Below are positions 1 to 13,600 of a stretch of DNA of 64,000 nucleotides, one piece after another. Positions within the stretch are counted from its first letter, which is position 1. Each line of letters starts with the position of its first letter. This stretch comes from Amphiduros pacificus (Eukaryota > Annelida > Polychaeta > Phyllodocida > Hesionidae). The translations under genes and the position numbers were made by a program. The notes under the pieces are model-generated. The model did not search any database, was not told the DNA's origin, and saw only the letters and a program-made list of their open reading frames with translations. Location: assembly GCA_949316495.1 (NCBI GenBank), contig OX439000.1:66637070-66701069 (forward strand), read 5' to 3'.

Positions 1-507
1 GGTAAGGTTAATCTTGTCCAAGATATTTCTCCAAAGTGTTTACATATTAAGTATGAAAGGAATCTTAGGTGTACTGGCAAAGTTATCATTCTTACTGGGT
101 AAAGGTCCAGTATTTACCTTAACTTTACCTTCTTTTCAGAGACAAAAATTACACAAAGGGATCAAGCTTGGTCTTGTCCAAGACATTTTCTCAAAATGTT
201 GGAATAATGTGTCCCAGTTGAATTTCACGACTATTTCCAAAACCAGATATACAGTGGGGTCTCACTTTTGCTTACTCCTCATATCCAAAAGAGTGATGAT
301 GAAATTCTGAGATGTATTTCTTTCACAACTAATATTTATCAGTCAGAGAAATGTGAGTACATATACTCTGAAAAAAGTCAGCCACTATTTTAAAAATCCT
401 TACAAACTCAACAATATGGAATATATAATATAACACAGCATAAATCCCCATTTGATCAGCAAAACCTTTGATGACAATAGACAATGTACTGTTAGTGCTA
501 TGCTTAC
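1..507. other. CENPE intron at the left edge, no exon recognised
   Basis: AT-rich intronic sequence. It holds an imperfect direct repeat: CTTGTCCAAGATATTTCTCC near 14-40 resembles the stretch near 171-200. No exon with coiled-coil coding character and proper splice borders was found. Confidence 0.4.
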
Positions 508-1614
508 CACTATGGAATAAGATGCACTGCCATGGCCTGTTTTCTGTGCCACAGCTAGTTTTTCCCTCAGATCTTCCAGTTCAGACTTGGCCTGTTCAAG
601 CTCTGCATCTGCCTCATCACAGCACCTCTCCCGGTCACTGATAATCTCCTCATAATCCTCCTGAATCAGGCCAACAAATGTAACATCAGATCTGCCTTTT
701 ATCTCTCTCTTTTTTATGCTAATCCCCCCACAAGATTCTCCCCACATATGTTCAATAAATATGATTCAGCACAATTAAAAAAAAAATAAAAAAATTTAAG
801 AGCAAAAAAAATATGTTTGTCTCAGAGAACATTGTAAATGTTTGTGAATTCAACATGCTAAATTCTAAGAATTCAGAAATGTACAACGACAGAAATGTTT
901 TTTTAAAGATCATAATTGATTTGTAGATTACTCACTTTTTGTTGTTGTAATTCTGATTTCAATTTCTTGATTTCGTCTGGATCTTTGAACAAACAAATGT
1001 TTTAGGTTTATACAAAGGATAAATGATAAAATATACAGCAAAAATACAATCTGTCCAAACACCTATGCTTATTTATAACAAAAACAAAATATTAATGAGC
1101 TATTATAATTAAAGTTATGTGGTGGAAAGCATTTGATCAAATTGAAGTTGAAAATGATATACTCAACAATCAGTAACACACATAAAAAAGAAAAAAAAGT
1201 AGATTGCAAATATCAGACTTGAAGGGCATGCTGATAATGAGTACTCCTTTGAAAATTACAAAAGTGAAGCATTTTTGCTCAAAGATGCAGATGTTTAAGC
1301 AGTAAGCCATCATGCTGGTGGTGTTTACCTGATGTGGCTTTCTGAGCGGCTGCTAGTTTCTGGGTGAGGTCATATACTTCCCCCTTGGCTTCATCCAGCT
1401 CAGCATCAGCTTCGTCACAACACTGCTCCCTGTGTGCTATGGTCTCCTCATAATCAGCCTAGTAATATAGCAATAATAACATACTTCAGCAATCTCTACC
1501 ATGTAATATCACTCAAGCTAAATGAAATAACCGACAATTTATGATAATGTTACAATATTCACATCACTTCACTCACCTTTTGTTCTGCCAACATCTTTGT
1601 GAGTTTTTCAATTT
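508..1614 (-). CDS. CENPE: CENPE exons 37-40, duplicated exon pair; last exons in the window
   Basis: Exons 1577-1614 (38 bp), 1329-1458 (130 bp), 936-982 (47 bp) and 508-660 (153 bp). They form two short-long pairs. The short exons both end in a Q-K dipeptide at the same phase (...MLAEQK and ...LQQQK). The long ones start [20 protein letters not shown] and [20 protein letters not shown]. The [13 protein letters not shown] core is nearly identical in the two copies, so the pair arose by local duplication. The 508 donor (GTG then GTAAGC on the gene strand) is good; the following exon lies beyond position 1 or is not recognisable. Confidence 0.85.
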
Positions 1615-4600
1615 CTAAAAATAAAATATTATAGCAAATTATTTGGGAATCTGTCTATCACATTATTCAACATGAATACACATTTGTGTAGCTGATATAA
1701 GTGAGCAACATAATACTGAGTGATCTTGTGGCCTGTAGAGCATTGCATGTGACTGATAACTGAACAAATAAGGTATGGTAAACTTCATCAGGTATGGTAA
1801 ACTTCATAAGGTATGGTTAACTTGCAACTTTTTTGCATATCATTTGAAAACTCAAATTTTATAAATATTTTAAAAATTTGCCATGGCAAATATTTCATTG
1901 AAAAAAACAAGATAAACCATTTTATCTAAAAATCAAGCAATGACTTACCACCAAGATGAGCTTGAGAATCCTCCGAGTGTGACTGTTTCTTAAGGTTCTT
2001 GTTAAGTTGTTTTAAAGTATCGGTTTCTTTCCTCAGCTCAGTCACTTCATTATTAGCCTCCTCTATGCACTCTTGTAATACCTGAACCTGTTCAATTAAA
2101 GTGGAATTCAAGTATTCGCTTGACATAATATTCACAATGATTATCTGTGTTACTCAAATAAACCATCCCCTTTCTTGGTATATTTAGTGAAATCTTCTCG
2201 AAGAAGGACAGAGTGGTGGTAATACTGACATAAGAGGCAGGCAAAATGGTTGTGTACCTGTTCTGTTTTAATCTCCAGTGCCCCAGACAGCTCTGCTATT
2301 TGCTCCTGAAGGACAAGCGTGGCCTGACTGGCATCTTCAGCCTCTGAACTCTCCTCACTTAGCTTTTCCTGATTTAAAAACATTAATTGTACCATCATTT
2401 ACATATGGACTTTGCCTCATACATATTTATTAATAATCTTTTCAAATTGATTAGATTATATTCTCAAAGGTATTTTGCTTGATAACTACTTGATAACTAC
2501 TTGCATAGTTCAAGTACATGCAAACCTACATTGACTTCTGCAAGACGGTCACGAAGGTCTTGATTTGCCTTATTCGCTTCTTCAAACTCTTGTTCCAACT
2601 TTGTTAATTTGGTCTGAAAAATAATACATGCACTAGGATGAGATGCGAAAAGTCAAAACAGACGTTTCAATTTAAAAAGTTGACATGTTATCCCTCCTGC
2701 CCACCCAAAAACCTCTTGATTCCTCCAACTGGATCATAATTAAAACTTCACCCCAAAAATACAGACTTGGTTTTTTAGTTGAAAATTTAATATGCATCAT
2801 ATTTATTGATTATAAATTTTATTTGAAATATCCTGTTTACCTTTAATATGTCTCCTTCCTTAGTTTGCCTTTCTAAGTCATCTTTCATCTTCTCCAGATC
2901 CATATCTTTGAGTTCCATTTCAGACTTGATGAGCTGGACATTATTCTGGGCCTCATCCAACTCCAATTTGACATTCTCTAAGTCATCAGAAGCCTAAAAA
3001 AGCAGCAGAAGAATGTAAGCTTCAAAACTGATGTGCACTTGACAATGTTGATAAAACCGTTACAATTAAATTCCAACAAACAAACTGGCCTGACCTGTTC
3101 TAACTTGGCATCCTTCTCTGCCAGTGTTGATTGTATTTTCTGCAGTTCTTCACTTGACCCAGTACCTGCAGACTGGCTAATTCTTAGCTCCTCCAGGGCT
3201 AATTCCTTGGCACTGAGCTCTTTCTCTTTCTGTACTAACTCTTCTTGTAGTTTCCCAACTTCCCCACTCAGTTCATCCATGGTTAGATCCTTGGCACTAA
3301 GCTGACTGTCTCTCTCTGCCAGGTGATCCTGTAGCTTTTCTACGTCACTCCTCAGTTCTTCCATGGCTAAGTCTTTAACACTAAGCTCACCATCTTTCTG
3401 TGCCAATTGTTCCTGTTGTTTCTCAACTTCACTACTCAGTTCTAATCTGAGTAACTCAATTTCAGACTCCTTTACAGATATTTGATTTTCTAATGTTTCT
3501 GTCATTGCAATTTGCTCGTCTCTCTCAAGTTTGAGCTCAATGATTTGTGTTTCAAGCTCTCCTTTTTCAATGCTGTATCCCTCACATGCACTCAGGGTTC
3601 CTTCCTTCTCCTCAAGCAATTGCTTAGTTCTTTCTAATTCACTCAGGGCATTTTCAATGGACGTGTTGGCATCGGCCAATTCTTTTTTCAAACTGTCCAT
3701 CTCCTCTTCCTTCACCTTAATTTCTAACTTTAATATTTCCAATTCCTCATTATTAACAGAATTCAATTTTGCTTCATTTAAAGCATTAATTTCCTCACTT
3801 AAGCTATCTATCACTTTCTGTTTTCCATTCACTTCGTTCAATAACCTTTCCAGCTGTGTCTCTTTAGAGTCCAGGTCTGCTGCCACTCTCACAAGTTCTT
3901 GGTCCTTTTCCAGCAACTTGTTCTTCAGAGCTTCATATTCCTGCACCTTGACACTGATCTCTTCTGTCTTTGCCTCTATCTCGTATTGTTTGACTGCTAG
4001 TTTCTGCTCGTGCTGCTCATGGAGGAGACTGAGTTCCTCCTCGTAGTGCTGCACGATGGCCTGCTGAGAACTGTTCTCACCATCCTGGCTGGCCACCAGC
4101 TCGTGGTACTTGGCGTCCTTCTGCTCCAGCTGTGTCTTGTAGGCAGCCTCTAATTCTTTTATAGCTGCTTGGTGTTCCGTTATCAAGCCCTCTACCTGCA
4201 CAGCAAAATGAAAATAATCTTTCTGATTACATAAAGATAGTGAATAATGAAGTGATATAAATCATTCATAAAATACAACTATACTTTTATTTTCAATTTA
4301 ATTCCAAAATTTCACCAAAAGACCTGAGTATTTAAAAAAAAAAATATCTTATGTACCAGTAAGTTATATGAAAACACTTTATAAATACTTTTATAAATCA
4401 TCCAAGTTCACCATCATGTTACTTACCTTTTGTGTATGCAGTTTCTCTACCTCTTCTCTCTCTTGCACCAACAAGCGTATGTTTTCTTCATACTGTTTTT
4501 CCAGGGCTTCTTTCTCAGCCTCCTTTTTCTCCAATACCACATCCATATTGCTGTGTGAATTCTCGAGTTGAGCAACTTTGGCCTTCATCTCTTGATACTG

Positions 4601-7600
4601 GGCTGACATATCCTCACCAGCATGCTCCATAGCAGCTGCATGAGCAGCCTCCAGCTCCTCCAGTCTCTGAGCATGACTCTTCTCCAGTGCTGCCATCTGT
4701 CTCTCATACTCTTCCCTGGTTTTGTTTACCTCTTCCAGACTGCGCTCCTTTTCAACACACTTCTCTTCCTCAAGCTTCTGCATGGCAGCATCACGTAGCT
4801 GACAGATTTTGGTCTCGAAATCCTCTTCATATTTCTCTTTCTCTTCTGCCAGTTTCTTTTCTAACATGGCCAAATGATGTTGTTCCTCTTCCTGACGCAA
4901 TGCGGCCATCTTGCTTTGCATCTCAGTTTGATGGGCTTGTTTGATGTCATCTATCACATCTGATGAAACTTGCTGACTTAGCTGAATCTCAAGGTCTTCG
5001 TTTCTCTCTTTGATCTTAAAAGTAATTTTACTAGATTAAAGTAGATTGATAACATCATATCAAGTAAATATAAGCACACATTTAATATAACTTGTAGATT
5101 TGATCTTAATTTATTTTCATGATATCAACATTAAATTCTTTTATTTTGGGCGTACCTCTTTAATTTCTTTTTGAATATGTGCCATTTGACTAGTGAGAGC
5201 TCTCATTTCCTGTTCCAGTTTGGACTTCTGTTCCCCAAGATGACTATGTTCTTCAGACATACTTCTCTCCCTATCCAATGCATTGTCACGATCAGCCTGT
5301 GTCTGAAAAAAATAAAATAAAAATAATAATAATTACATTACATTATCATTTCTGAAAACGTTTTCAGATTTTTCTTGGAAGACATAAGTAAAAATCATCT
5401 TTAAAAAAAAATCCTTTAAAAATGACGATTAATAAAGTAAATTCCTGACCTTTTGTAGTTGTTGTTGGAGGTTGTCAAGCTGCAGTTTGAGGTCGGCGGT
5501 GATGGTGTGTGATGAACCATATCTCTGCTGCAAGCGACTTATCTCTTCAGTCTTCTGGCCCAAGCTATGTTCAACTTCACGAAGCTGTCGCTGTAAATTG
5601 TTGCGTTCAAATATGGCATCATCTGCTTTGTCACCAGCCCCTGAGGTTAATAACAAAAATATTCTCTTTAAATCACATTTGTTCAAATTGCACTTTGTAT
5701 CAACCAACAAATTTTATTTAAAACCAAACAATTTGAGGGATTCCTACCGCGCAGTTTCTTGTTTTCAGATTCTGCTTTTTGTAAACGTTGATTGGTCAAT
5801 TCAAGACTGCAGCTCAGCTTTTTGATGCGGTCAGCCATTTTTTCGGGGTCTATGTAGCCCTGGTTTCGTTGCACTGCCTCATTGTTTATCTGTATACAGA
5901 TATATCAGACATATTCATATGATGTCAAATTGTCTTTTATTGACTAATTCAAAATGCTGTGAAATATATATACATTTACAGAAACCTACTGACCCTAATG
6001 TCCTCTAGTGTTCTAAGCTCCTGTTTAAGGGATTCTTTCTCTTCCTCTGTTTTCTTCATCTTGTGCTCTGCCAATTCTACATCAGACTTTGCTTTTTGCA
6101 CCTGATGGCTCAGCTCTGTCACCTAAAAAACATCCATACATTGCACCAATCTTAATATTCTAAAAACAACAAAAAATACTGTAATATATGATGTAATCTG
6201 TCTAGTTATCTCAAAACCCTTCAGATCTGCACAACGATTGGCCAAATTAAAAAAATAAATCATTCAGTAAATGTGAACATCTAATCATTGAAACATTCTA
6301 ATAGTTGTATGCCTCATGATGATGACCTAAATCACTTGTTATAAATACTTAAAAAAGAAGAATGTACCTTATTATTAAGATCTTCAATGGTGTGTTGATA
6401 CTCATGTTGGGCTTGTGAGAAGTTGCCAATTAATTCCCTCTGCGACTTTTCCAGGCTGTCAATGCGACGTTGTTGGTCCATGTCTCGGTTCGTACCAGAT
6501 AACAGTTGACCCTTGGTCTGTGATGTCTCTGTTGACAACTTGTCATACCTGATGAAAATAATTGATCAAAGAATTGTCATACCCACATTTCATGAAGTAA
6601 CTCAAATAAAGTTAAATAACTCAAATCAAGTCATAGGTTCAAAAATGAAACTCTGTTAATAGTATTTGTTTCAGCATACTCACTTTGCTTCTAAGTCTTC
6701 ATAGGCTTTCCGTTCATTCTTGAGCTGTTGTCCTGACTCAAAGTCAAAGTCCTTGCTAGCAGACTGAAGTTTGGTCTCCAAATCGTTCACTTTCATCTCT
6801 TTGACTGAAAGTTCTTCTTTCACCTCTAGGAGTTCACTTTCCAAGACCTCAACCTGGAATAATCCAACATGATTAAGAGAAGACCTATATGTCAGTCTGT
6901 TTGAAGGTCACTGTAGGGCACCAATCGCCAACCTGTGATGCCCTTGTTTAAACAAAAGGATGATCCCTTGGTGTGTAATAATTACAGACCTATCTTATGA
7001 GAGGACAAAGATTAATGATTAGCCATAGATTAGGGATGGAGAGGACAAAGATCAGTAATTTTATGTTTTTAACAATCCTGACAAACACCTTTACACAAGA
7101 AAAAAAATCAATCTCGGTGAAAAACATTTTTTAAAACAGAATCTAATAGAATTATCGAATATAATGTTATCATTATTGAAATGACCTTTTCTGTGGCTGT
7201 CTGCTTGTCTGAAATTATTTGGTCCATCTCCTCCTGAAGGGCTTCCAGTTTGGTTTCCAGGGATACAAGAAGATCTCTGGATATCAGGTCTGAGAGATCA
7301 GGCTGGTCACATACATGAGCTTCAAGATTCTGTAAGCATACAAACTACACTTATAATTCATATCGTCCACTTTATAACTCACACAGTGTACACATGAGAA
7401 TATATATATATATATGGAAAAAGAAGAGATCTGATGAAGTGATTAGCATGCCCTGACCTGGACCTTCTCTTGTTTTTCTTCCAGGTCAGCTTCCAGTTCA
7501 GTGACCTTGATGTAGGCATCTTCTAGTTCACTTCTACACTGCTCTAATTCCTCGCTTGCTGTTGCCTGTGACATACTCTCCATCTATTCACATAATAACA

Positions 7601-10600
7601 ATATATATGTTATAAACACTGGCAATTCTCAAATGACGATAACATTTTTCATACCATTTTCATTCTCAGAAGGGAACATTATAATATAGGTTTGACCTGT
7701 GTTTCTAAGTCCGCCTTCTGATCCTCGAGCTGTGATACACGCGCCCGAAGCTGCTCTAGCTCGATATCTGCCATGGATTCGCATGCCTCGGATGGTACAT
7801 CCTGACTTTCCAGCGTGACCTTAAGCGATGCCACCTTGTGTGGAAAAAAAAAAATAACAAAAAATAACAACACAAATGACTCATTCATTCACCTTCAAGA
7901 AATCTATAGAAACACATTAACAAAGTATGGGGCATGTTCATGATGAATCATTTACATTTTTTTTCTATATTTATACCTGCATGTTTAGATTTGCATTTTC
8001 CTCCTCTATCTGGGACAGCTTGGTCTGTAGCTGATCTATTTCAATGGAGGCCAGAGATTCTGGAGCGGAAGATGGTGCTTCCTGGCATTCCACTTGGGCC
8101 TGCAGTAATGCCACCTAGATAAACAAAATTTATGCTCAATTCCAAAAAGGCCATGTTATGATCTATCACTGTGCATGAAAATAGTTGCATTCTGTTTTGC
8201 AATGTATGCAATTATATTATCTTGGCTACTGCTTTACCTGTTCTTCCAAATCATTTTTTTCCTCCTCTATCTGCGAAAGCCTTGTTTTAAGTTGATCTAT
8301 CTCAATGGATGCCATGGACTCAGGTGCAAATGAAGATGAATCTTGGCCTCTCAACTGGGCCTGAAGTGATGCCACCTGTTAAAACAAGGAAAACAACCAG
8401 TAATTTAACATTCTATGACCATCTCAACAATTGTGACATTTCAATGATGTAATATCAAGAATAACTTGGTGTAGGGGAGCAATTTAAAATAAAATTACCT
8501 CCTGCTGCAGTGTTTCAACCTGTGCCTGGACCAGTTTATCACATATGCTGGTCTCTGGGAGAGAAGAGGGCTCTTCACCCTCTTTTGTGTATAACTTTTC
8601 TAACTGTTCCTTTAGTTCAGACTCTCGCCTGAGAAATTTGCTTCGCTCAAGATCCAGATATGAGCCAAAATCATTCTTGTCATTTTGGAGGGTCTGCAGT
8701 TGTTTTTTAATCTCAACCTGAAATTAAAAAACACTAAATAAAAAACATGTAAAATGATAATAAAGTCTATACTACCTTATGAAAAATACTTTATAATGAT
8801 GGATGTCTCTTGCAAACAATATTGAACATTCACATACCAATTCTTGATCAAGTAGTTTCTTTTCATCGCTGGCTGTGGCGAGGGCTTTTTGGGTCTCTAT
8901 CAGCAGGCTCTCTGAATCGCTCTTGGTTTTTTCCAAATCCTCAATCTTACTCTTTAGCTCGTCTAATTTCTCACTTCCATACTTGAAATCATATTAAAAT
9001 TATTGAAATGTTACTCTACATGCATCAACGTAAAAACAATCACAAATTGCATCATGTTTCAGAGGGCCTACCAAAGTTTGTTTGTTATACATGCATTTTA
9101 GTTCATGAGCACCCTTGCAGGAAAGAAATGTGGAAAATTGACAGAGATTAAAAGCATGAGGTTAATTATGACTGACGCCCCAGGAGTGCCTACAGCCTAA
9201 GGTCTACAGAATCCTGCACTCTGTGACTATCCTGGACACCACACAGCATAATTATTTGTATTTGTCTGCTGACCTGTTTTTCCATGAGACTTTCATCTTT
9301 GAGTTCTCGTTCATATTCTGTGAACTCTTGTAATTCTTTGAACTCCTCTTCCTTTGCACGGTACTGCTGACAAAGGCTTTCATGGGTCATTTGCCTGCAA
9401 TTAAAAACCATTGAGGCAATGAAGAACTTATCATACACAAAAGGCCAGATTGCAAATGGTTATTTGACTAAAAATTAAGGAAAATGCTCTTTGTGTGGCA
9501 ATATTTCTTCTTAATATTTTCTTTGAGGTATTATGCAGTAATCCTGGAATTTGGTTTTTTGAAAGAATATGCAAAAATTTTCAAAAATGTTGTGATATAA
9601 GTTGCACCAAGACATCAAATTTGCAATATGTGCAGGTCTGAGTAAGCCGACATCTGCATGTGTTGGGTAAATACGGGTTGTGTGAACTCTCTGCTAAGAG
9701 AGAGGCTTGAGCATTAACCTCCAGGTATATGATAAATAACAACATGTTTTTTAAAGAATACACAGCACAATTTTAGGTAATAACTCACAGTTGACCAAGT
9801 TGTTCTTCATACTGCGTGCGTAGCTTTATCTCTTTGGTGAGCTCACTCTGAGCCCGTTCCACTTCAGTCATCATTCCTGTTGACAGTTCTATGGCTTCTT
9901 GCTGCCGACTATGGGCATCTGCAAGTTTCTGCTCCAATTCTTCAACCTGGAGTCATCAAAAACAGCAAAAATAAAATAGGTAAGGTTTCCATGAGATTTT
10001 GTTTGTCATTATTCTCAATGTGAAAATGGAGAGTAAGACCTTGACTTGTGGGCAATTCTTGTATATATGTAGACAATGACGTTCCAGTTTAGTTTTTTCT
10101 TCCAAATAACAAGACATTCATTTGTTCTTATAAGTTTGGTATATGCTCCATTTCCAAAAAAACTGAAACATGGAGCTACAAAGCTGCTGATTTCGAAATT
10201 TAACCATGGATTTTAAACTTTAAGTAAGTTGGCACACAAGACTAACCTTGAGAATGTAATCATATGAAAACAAAGATTGTGATAAAGTTATAATGGACAA
10301 ATGATATTAAACCAAGTGTGTGGAAGATGTCATGCATGTAGGCTGCAGCATTACCTTATCATGTGATTGAGCAGTGCTGCCCTCTGTGTACAGTTGCTGT
10401 TCAAGTTTATCATCAATCGTCTTATTTAGCATCACAATCTCATCATCTTTAGAAACTAACTGGGTTCTCAACTCTACAATGAAAAAAGGTCACATTTTAA
10501 AATGGAGCTGTATTGCAAGATGCCTCTTATTGGCATTTCAAAATGAAATTAAGAAAATACTACATATCAAACACTTGAATACGTCCAGTTCAGGCATCTG

Positions 10601-13600
10601 ACTCACCTTCAATGGTACATTGTTTTTCTGCTATGTGTTGGTCTCTTTGTTGTAGTTCTGCTTCCAATAACTCTACCTCTATGTTAACTTTGGACTGGGC
10701 ATTTGAATCTTTAGACCACTTCTCCTATAAAATCACAGCATTATTTAATATAAATTCAACACTAAAGCCCGTCAAATGTTACATAAGTATAAAAATTAGG
10801 CCAATGGCATCAACTATGCTGATTATTGCTTTTTGTAATCCATTGCTATTTTTCATTTTCTAGAAATAAGTGTAATTGTAATGCATTGTTCTTCACCCCC
10901 CATGGAACTATTCCATTATTAAAGACTGAACGGAAATTAAATATTAGGATAAAGCAAATGATGTAGATCTAGGTCTAGAGAGTTGGGTGGGGTAAAATCT
11001 AAATAAACCAGATTAATGTTTCATATGAGATGCAACAAACCATATTTGATAAATATTTTTAAATGAGAACTTTGAGCGAAAGAAAATACCTCAGTCTGAA
11101 CTCCAGAATCAGCAGTTTCCTTTGGATTCCAGCTGTCACCATCTTGAAATATGCTGTCCGAAAATGAGACTTTGCCAGGTAGGTCAGAACTGCATCGTCT
11201 TTTCTTTGCTGGGTTCTGTTGGGGGGATTCTGATTCCATCTCCTCATCAAGTTTGGACATTTTTTCCATTAGGCCTCCATAGGGCTCACTTTTACGTGGT
11301 CCTAATATGAATAACAAAAATTGATGAAAAGTAACTAATGTTAATTTACATTATATCTAATACAAATAGAAAGGGGGATAAATAATGTTATCTTGCTACT
11401 TACTCGGACTAGCCATGCCATCTTCCATTGATGGATAACGCTGTCTTGGTAACCCAAAGTTCCTCAGCATGGCCGGGGCCAGAGACATTCTATCCTTTCC
11501 TGGGCACCAGGTCTCACGCCTTTTTTTCTGTGAGCAATATAATGCAAATGTCTAGCAAATATTGACAATGCCAAGCAATGCAATTGATATCAATGACATA
11601 AGAAAACACTGGTTGACATCAGGGAGGACTTGTGATATTTAGCTGTGAAATGTTACTGGGATACATATTATATCATCTTCTGATATTTGTTTAATGATAT
11701 GTACCCACACAATCATTGTCATACCATAAGACATGAAATAAATAAGAAATGTAACTTGTCACATGGATAATTTCGACAGCTTGGATTATAAACTTTTGAC
11801 CCCGGAAATTTGTTGAGCATATTTGATAACCATGGTTACAAATTTTATTAATTTAGTATGCAGATACACTAATCTAGTAAAAAAAAATTGGTTCGTCCTG
11901 CCAATCAACAAAATCTAAATAGGCTAGTCTTTGGATAGGGCTTCATAGTCGTAAAGTGGACTATAACATTATTTCACTTTACTTGTCTTTATGATAATAA
12001 ACTCAGAATATTTGAGAACAGTAAAAGTAAAACAAAATCTTAAATTCCTCTTTTCAATTTTTATGTTCATTTTAATGATATCTGAACAGCTCATCATACT
12101 TTGTGAGGATTTACTTCCCCTTTAGAAATATGCCATTTTCAGTCCCAAAACTGTCCTGTTTTGGAAAAGTTCTAAATTTTGAAAGATTGATCTTCTGTGT
12201 TCAACATTTTGCTCTGAGATGTCTGCAATTAAAAGTTCCTCTCCAAGAAGTTGTTAATTTTTAACTGATTGATGTATATTTAGATCCAAGACTATCATTA
12301 TAAGGGTAATTTCTTTAATAATATTTGACTAACTCACTGAGAAGAAGAAAAAAAACATGTAGCAGCCCTTGGATTAATAAATCTTAAGGGTTATCCATGG
12401 ACATAAATCAAGAAATCAGTTGCCCTAAACATGAAACTTGGCAGTATCTAATGATATCCAGTGATATTGCCCATGCTTACTCAGGTTATATATCATGACC
12501 TGTATATATCGTTGGCCGTACCTTAGCTTTGGTAGTGTCATCTTTGATGCGAGAGGACACGATGATGAGGTCATGGAGAGCCTTCATCTTCTCTTGCTGC
12601 TGGGCCTTGGACTCCTCTGTCTCGGCCAGGCGCTGCAGCAACTCCACATTCTCCTCCCGCATCACATTCACATCAGCCTTCTTCAGCTGCACCATCAAAC
12701 AAATACATCACTGATAAAGGTCATGCTTCATCAAAACAAACAGAAAATCAGCTGTATGTAAGTCACTTTTGAAGAAACACACTCGAAAAGTTTATATGGA
12801 CCAATGTTATTTCAAGCAATTGGGGATCTTTTATTTGAATTATCACATAGACATGATTACACAAACTACAGCCTTTGAAAAATAGTCATAGAGTACTGAC
12901 TGTAATGAGAAACTACATAATAGAAGATATCCACTTTACTTGACCATGTAGCAGGCCCAGAGTACTTGTCCCCCCTTAAATGAGCCACTTCTTACTCTTC
13001 TGATGCCATTTAATTTTCAAACAATCAGTGTGAGGATTTAAAACAAAGGAGAAAAGTTACTTACCGAATCAAGTTCTTTTTGAAGTTTCTGCATCTCAAT
13101 CTTGTATCGCTGCAGCATGGCTGCCTCTGACAGCACTTCATTTTGCACTGGCTTATTCTTAATACGCTTGGCACTTGTTGCAAACTACAACCAATTCACA
13201 ATACTATTTACATGTAGAATTTCTTAAAAAATCAAATGAGACTTTGCTGGAAGAAAATGTTGATTCATTCTAAAACTGTATGCATTTGGTCAATATGTGT
13301 ATGCAGTTGTATTTACCCTTAAAGTAGAGTGGGTTTCTTCAATGGCAGCTGGTGTCATATTGCAGATAATAGATGTCTTTGAGTTTCCACCCAGAGCATT
13401 TTGTAAAATTCGGGTGAGACGAGAATCACGGTAGTTGATAAATCTATAAAAAAAATGGTTTTATTGTGACAATATCAAAATCCGTAGAACAAATATAAAA
13501 AAATAACAAGTATTGTGCTTAATTATGTTGGTATTTAACTTTCATGACATAAAATAATCAGATACTCCGTAAGGTCTTGCTTGTTGCCTCATTCCGAGGC

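Noticed and set aside
259-310. A further small CENPE exon ending in K-Q-K before a GTGAG donor
   Set aside because: The translated sequence is hydrophobic, lacks heptads and has no clear acceptor.
3033-4957. Plus-strand open frames opposite the CENPE rod exons
   Set aside because: They are mirror images of E/K/Q-rich coiled-coil coding on the minus strand (S/L/F-rich, no domains, no splice logic).
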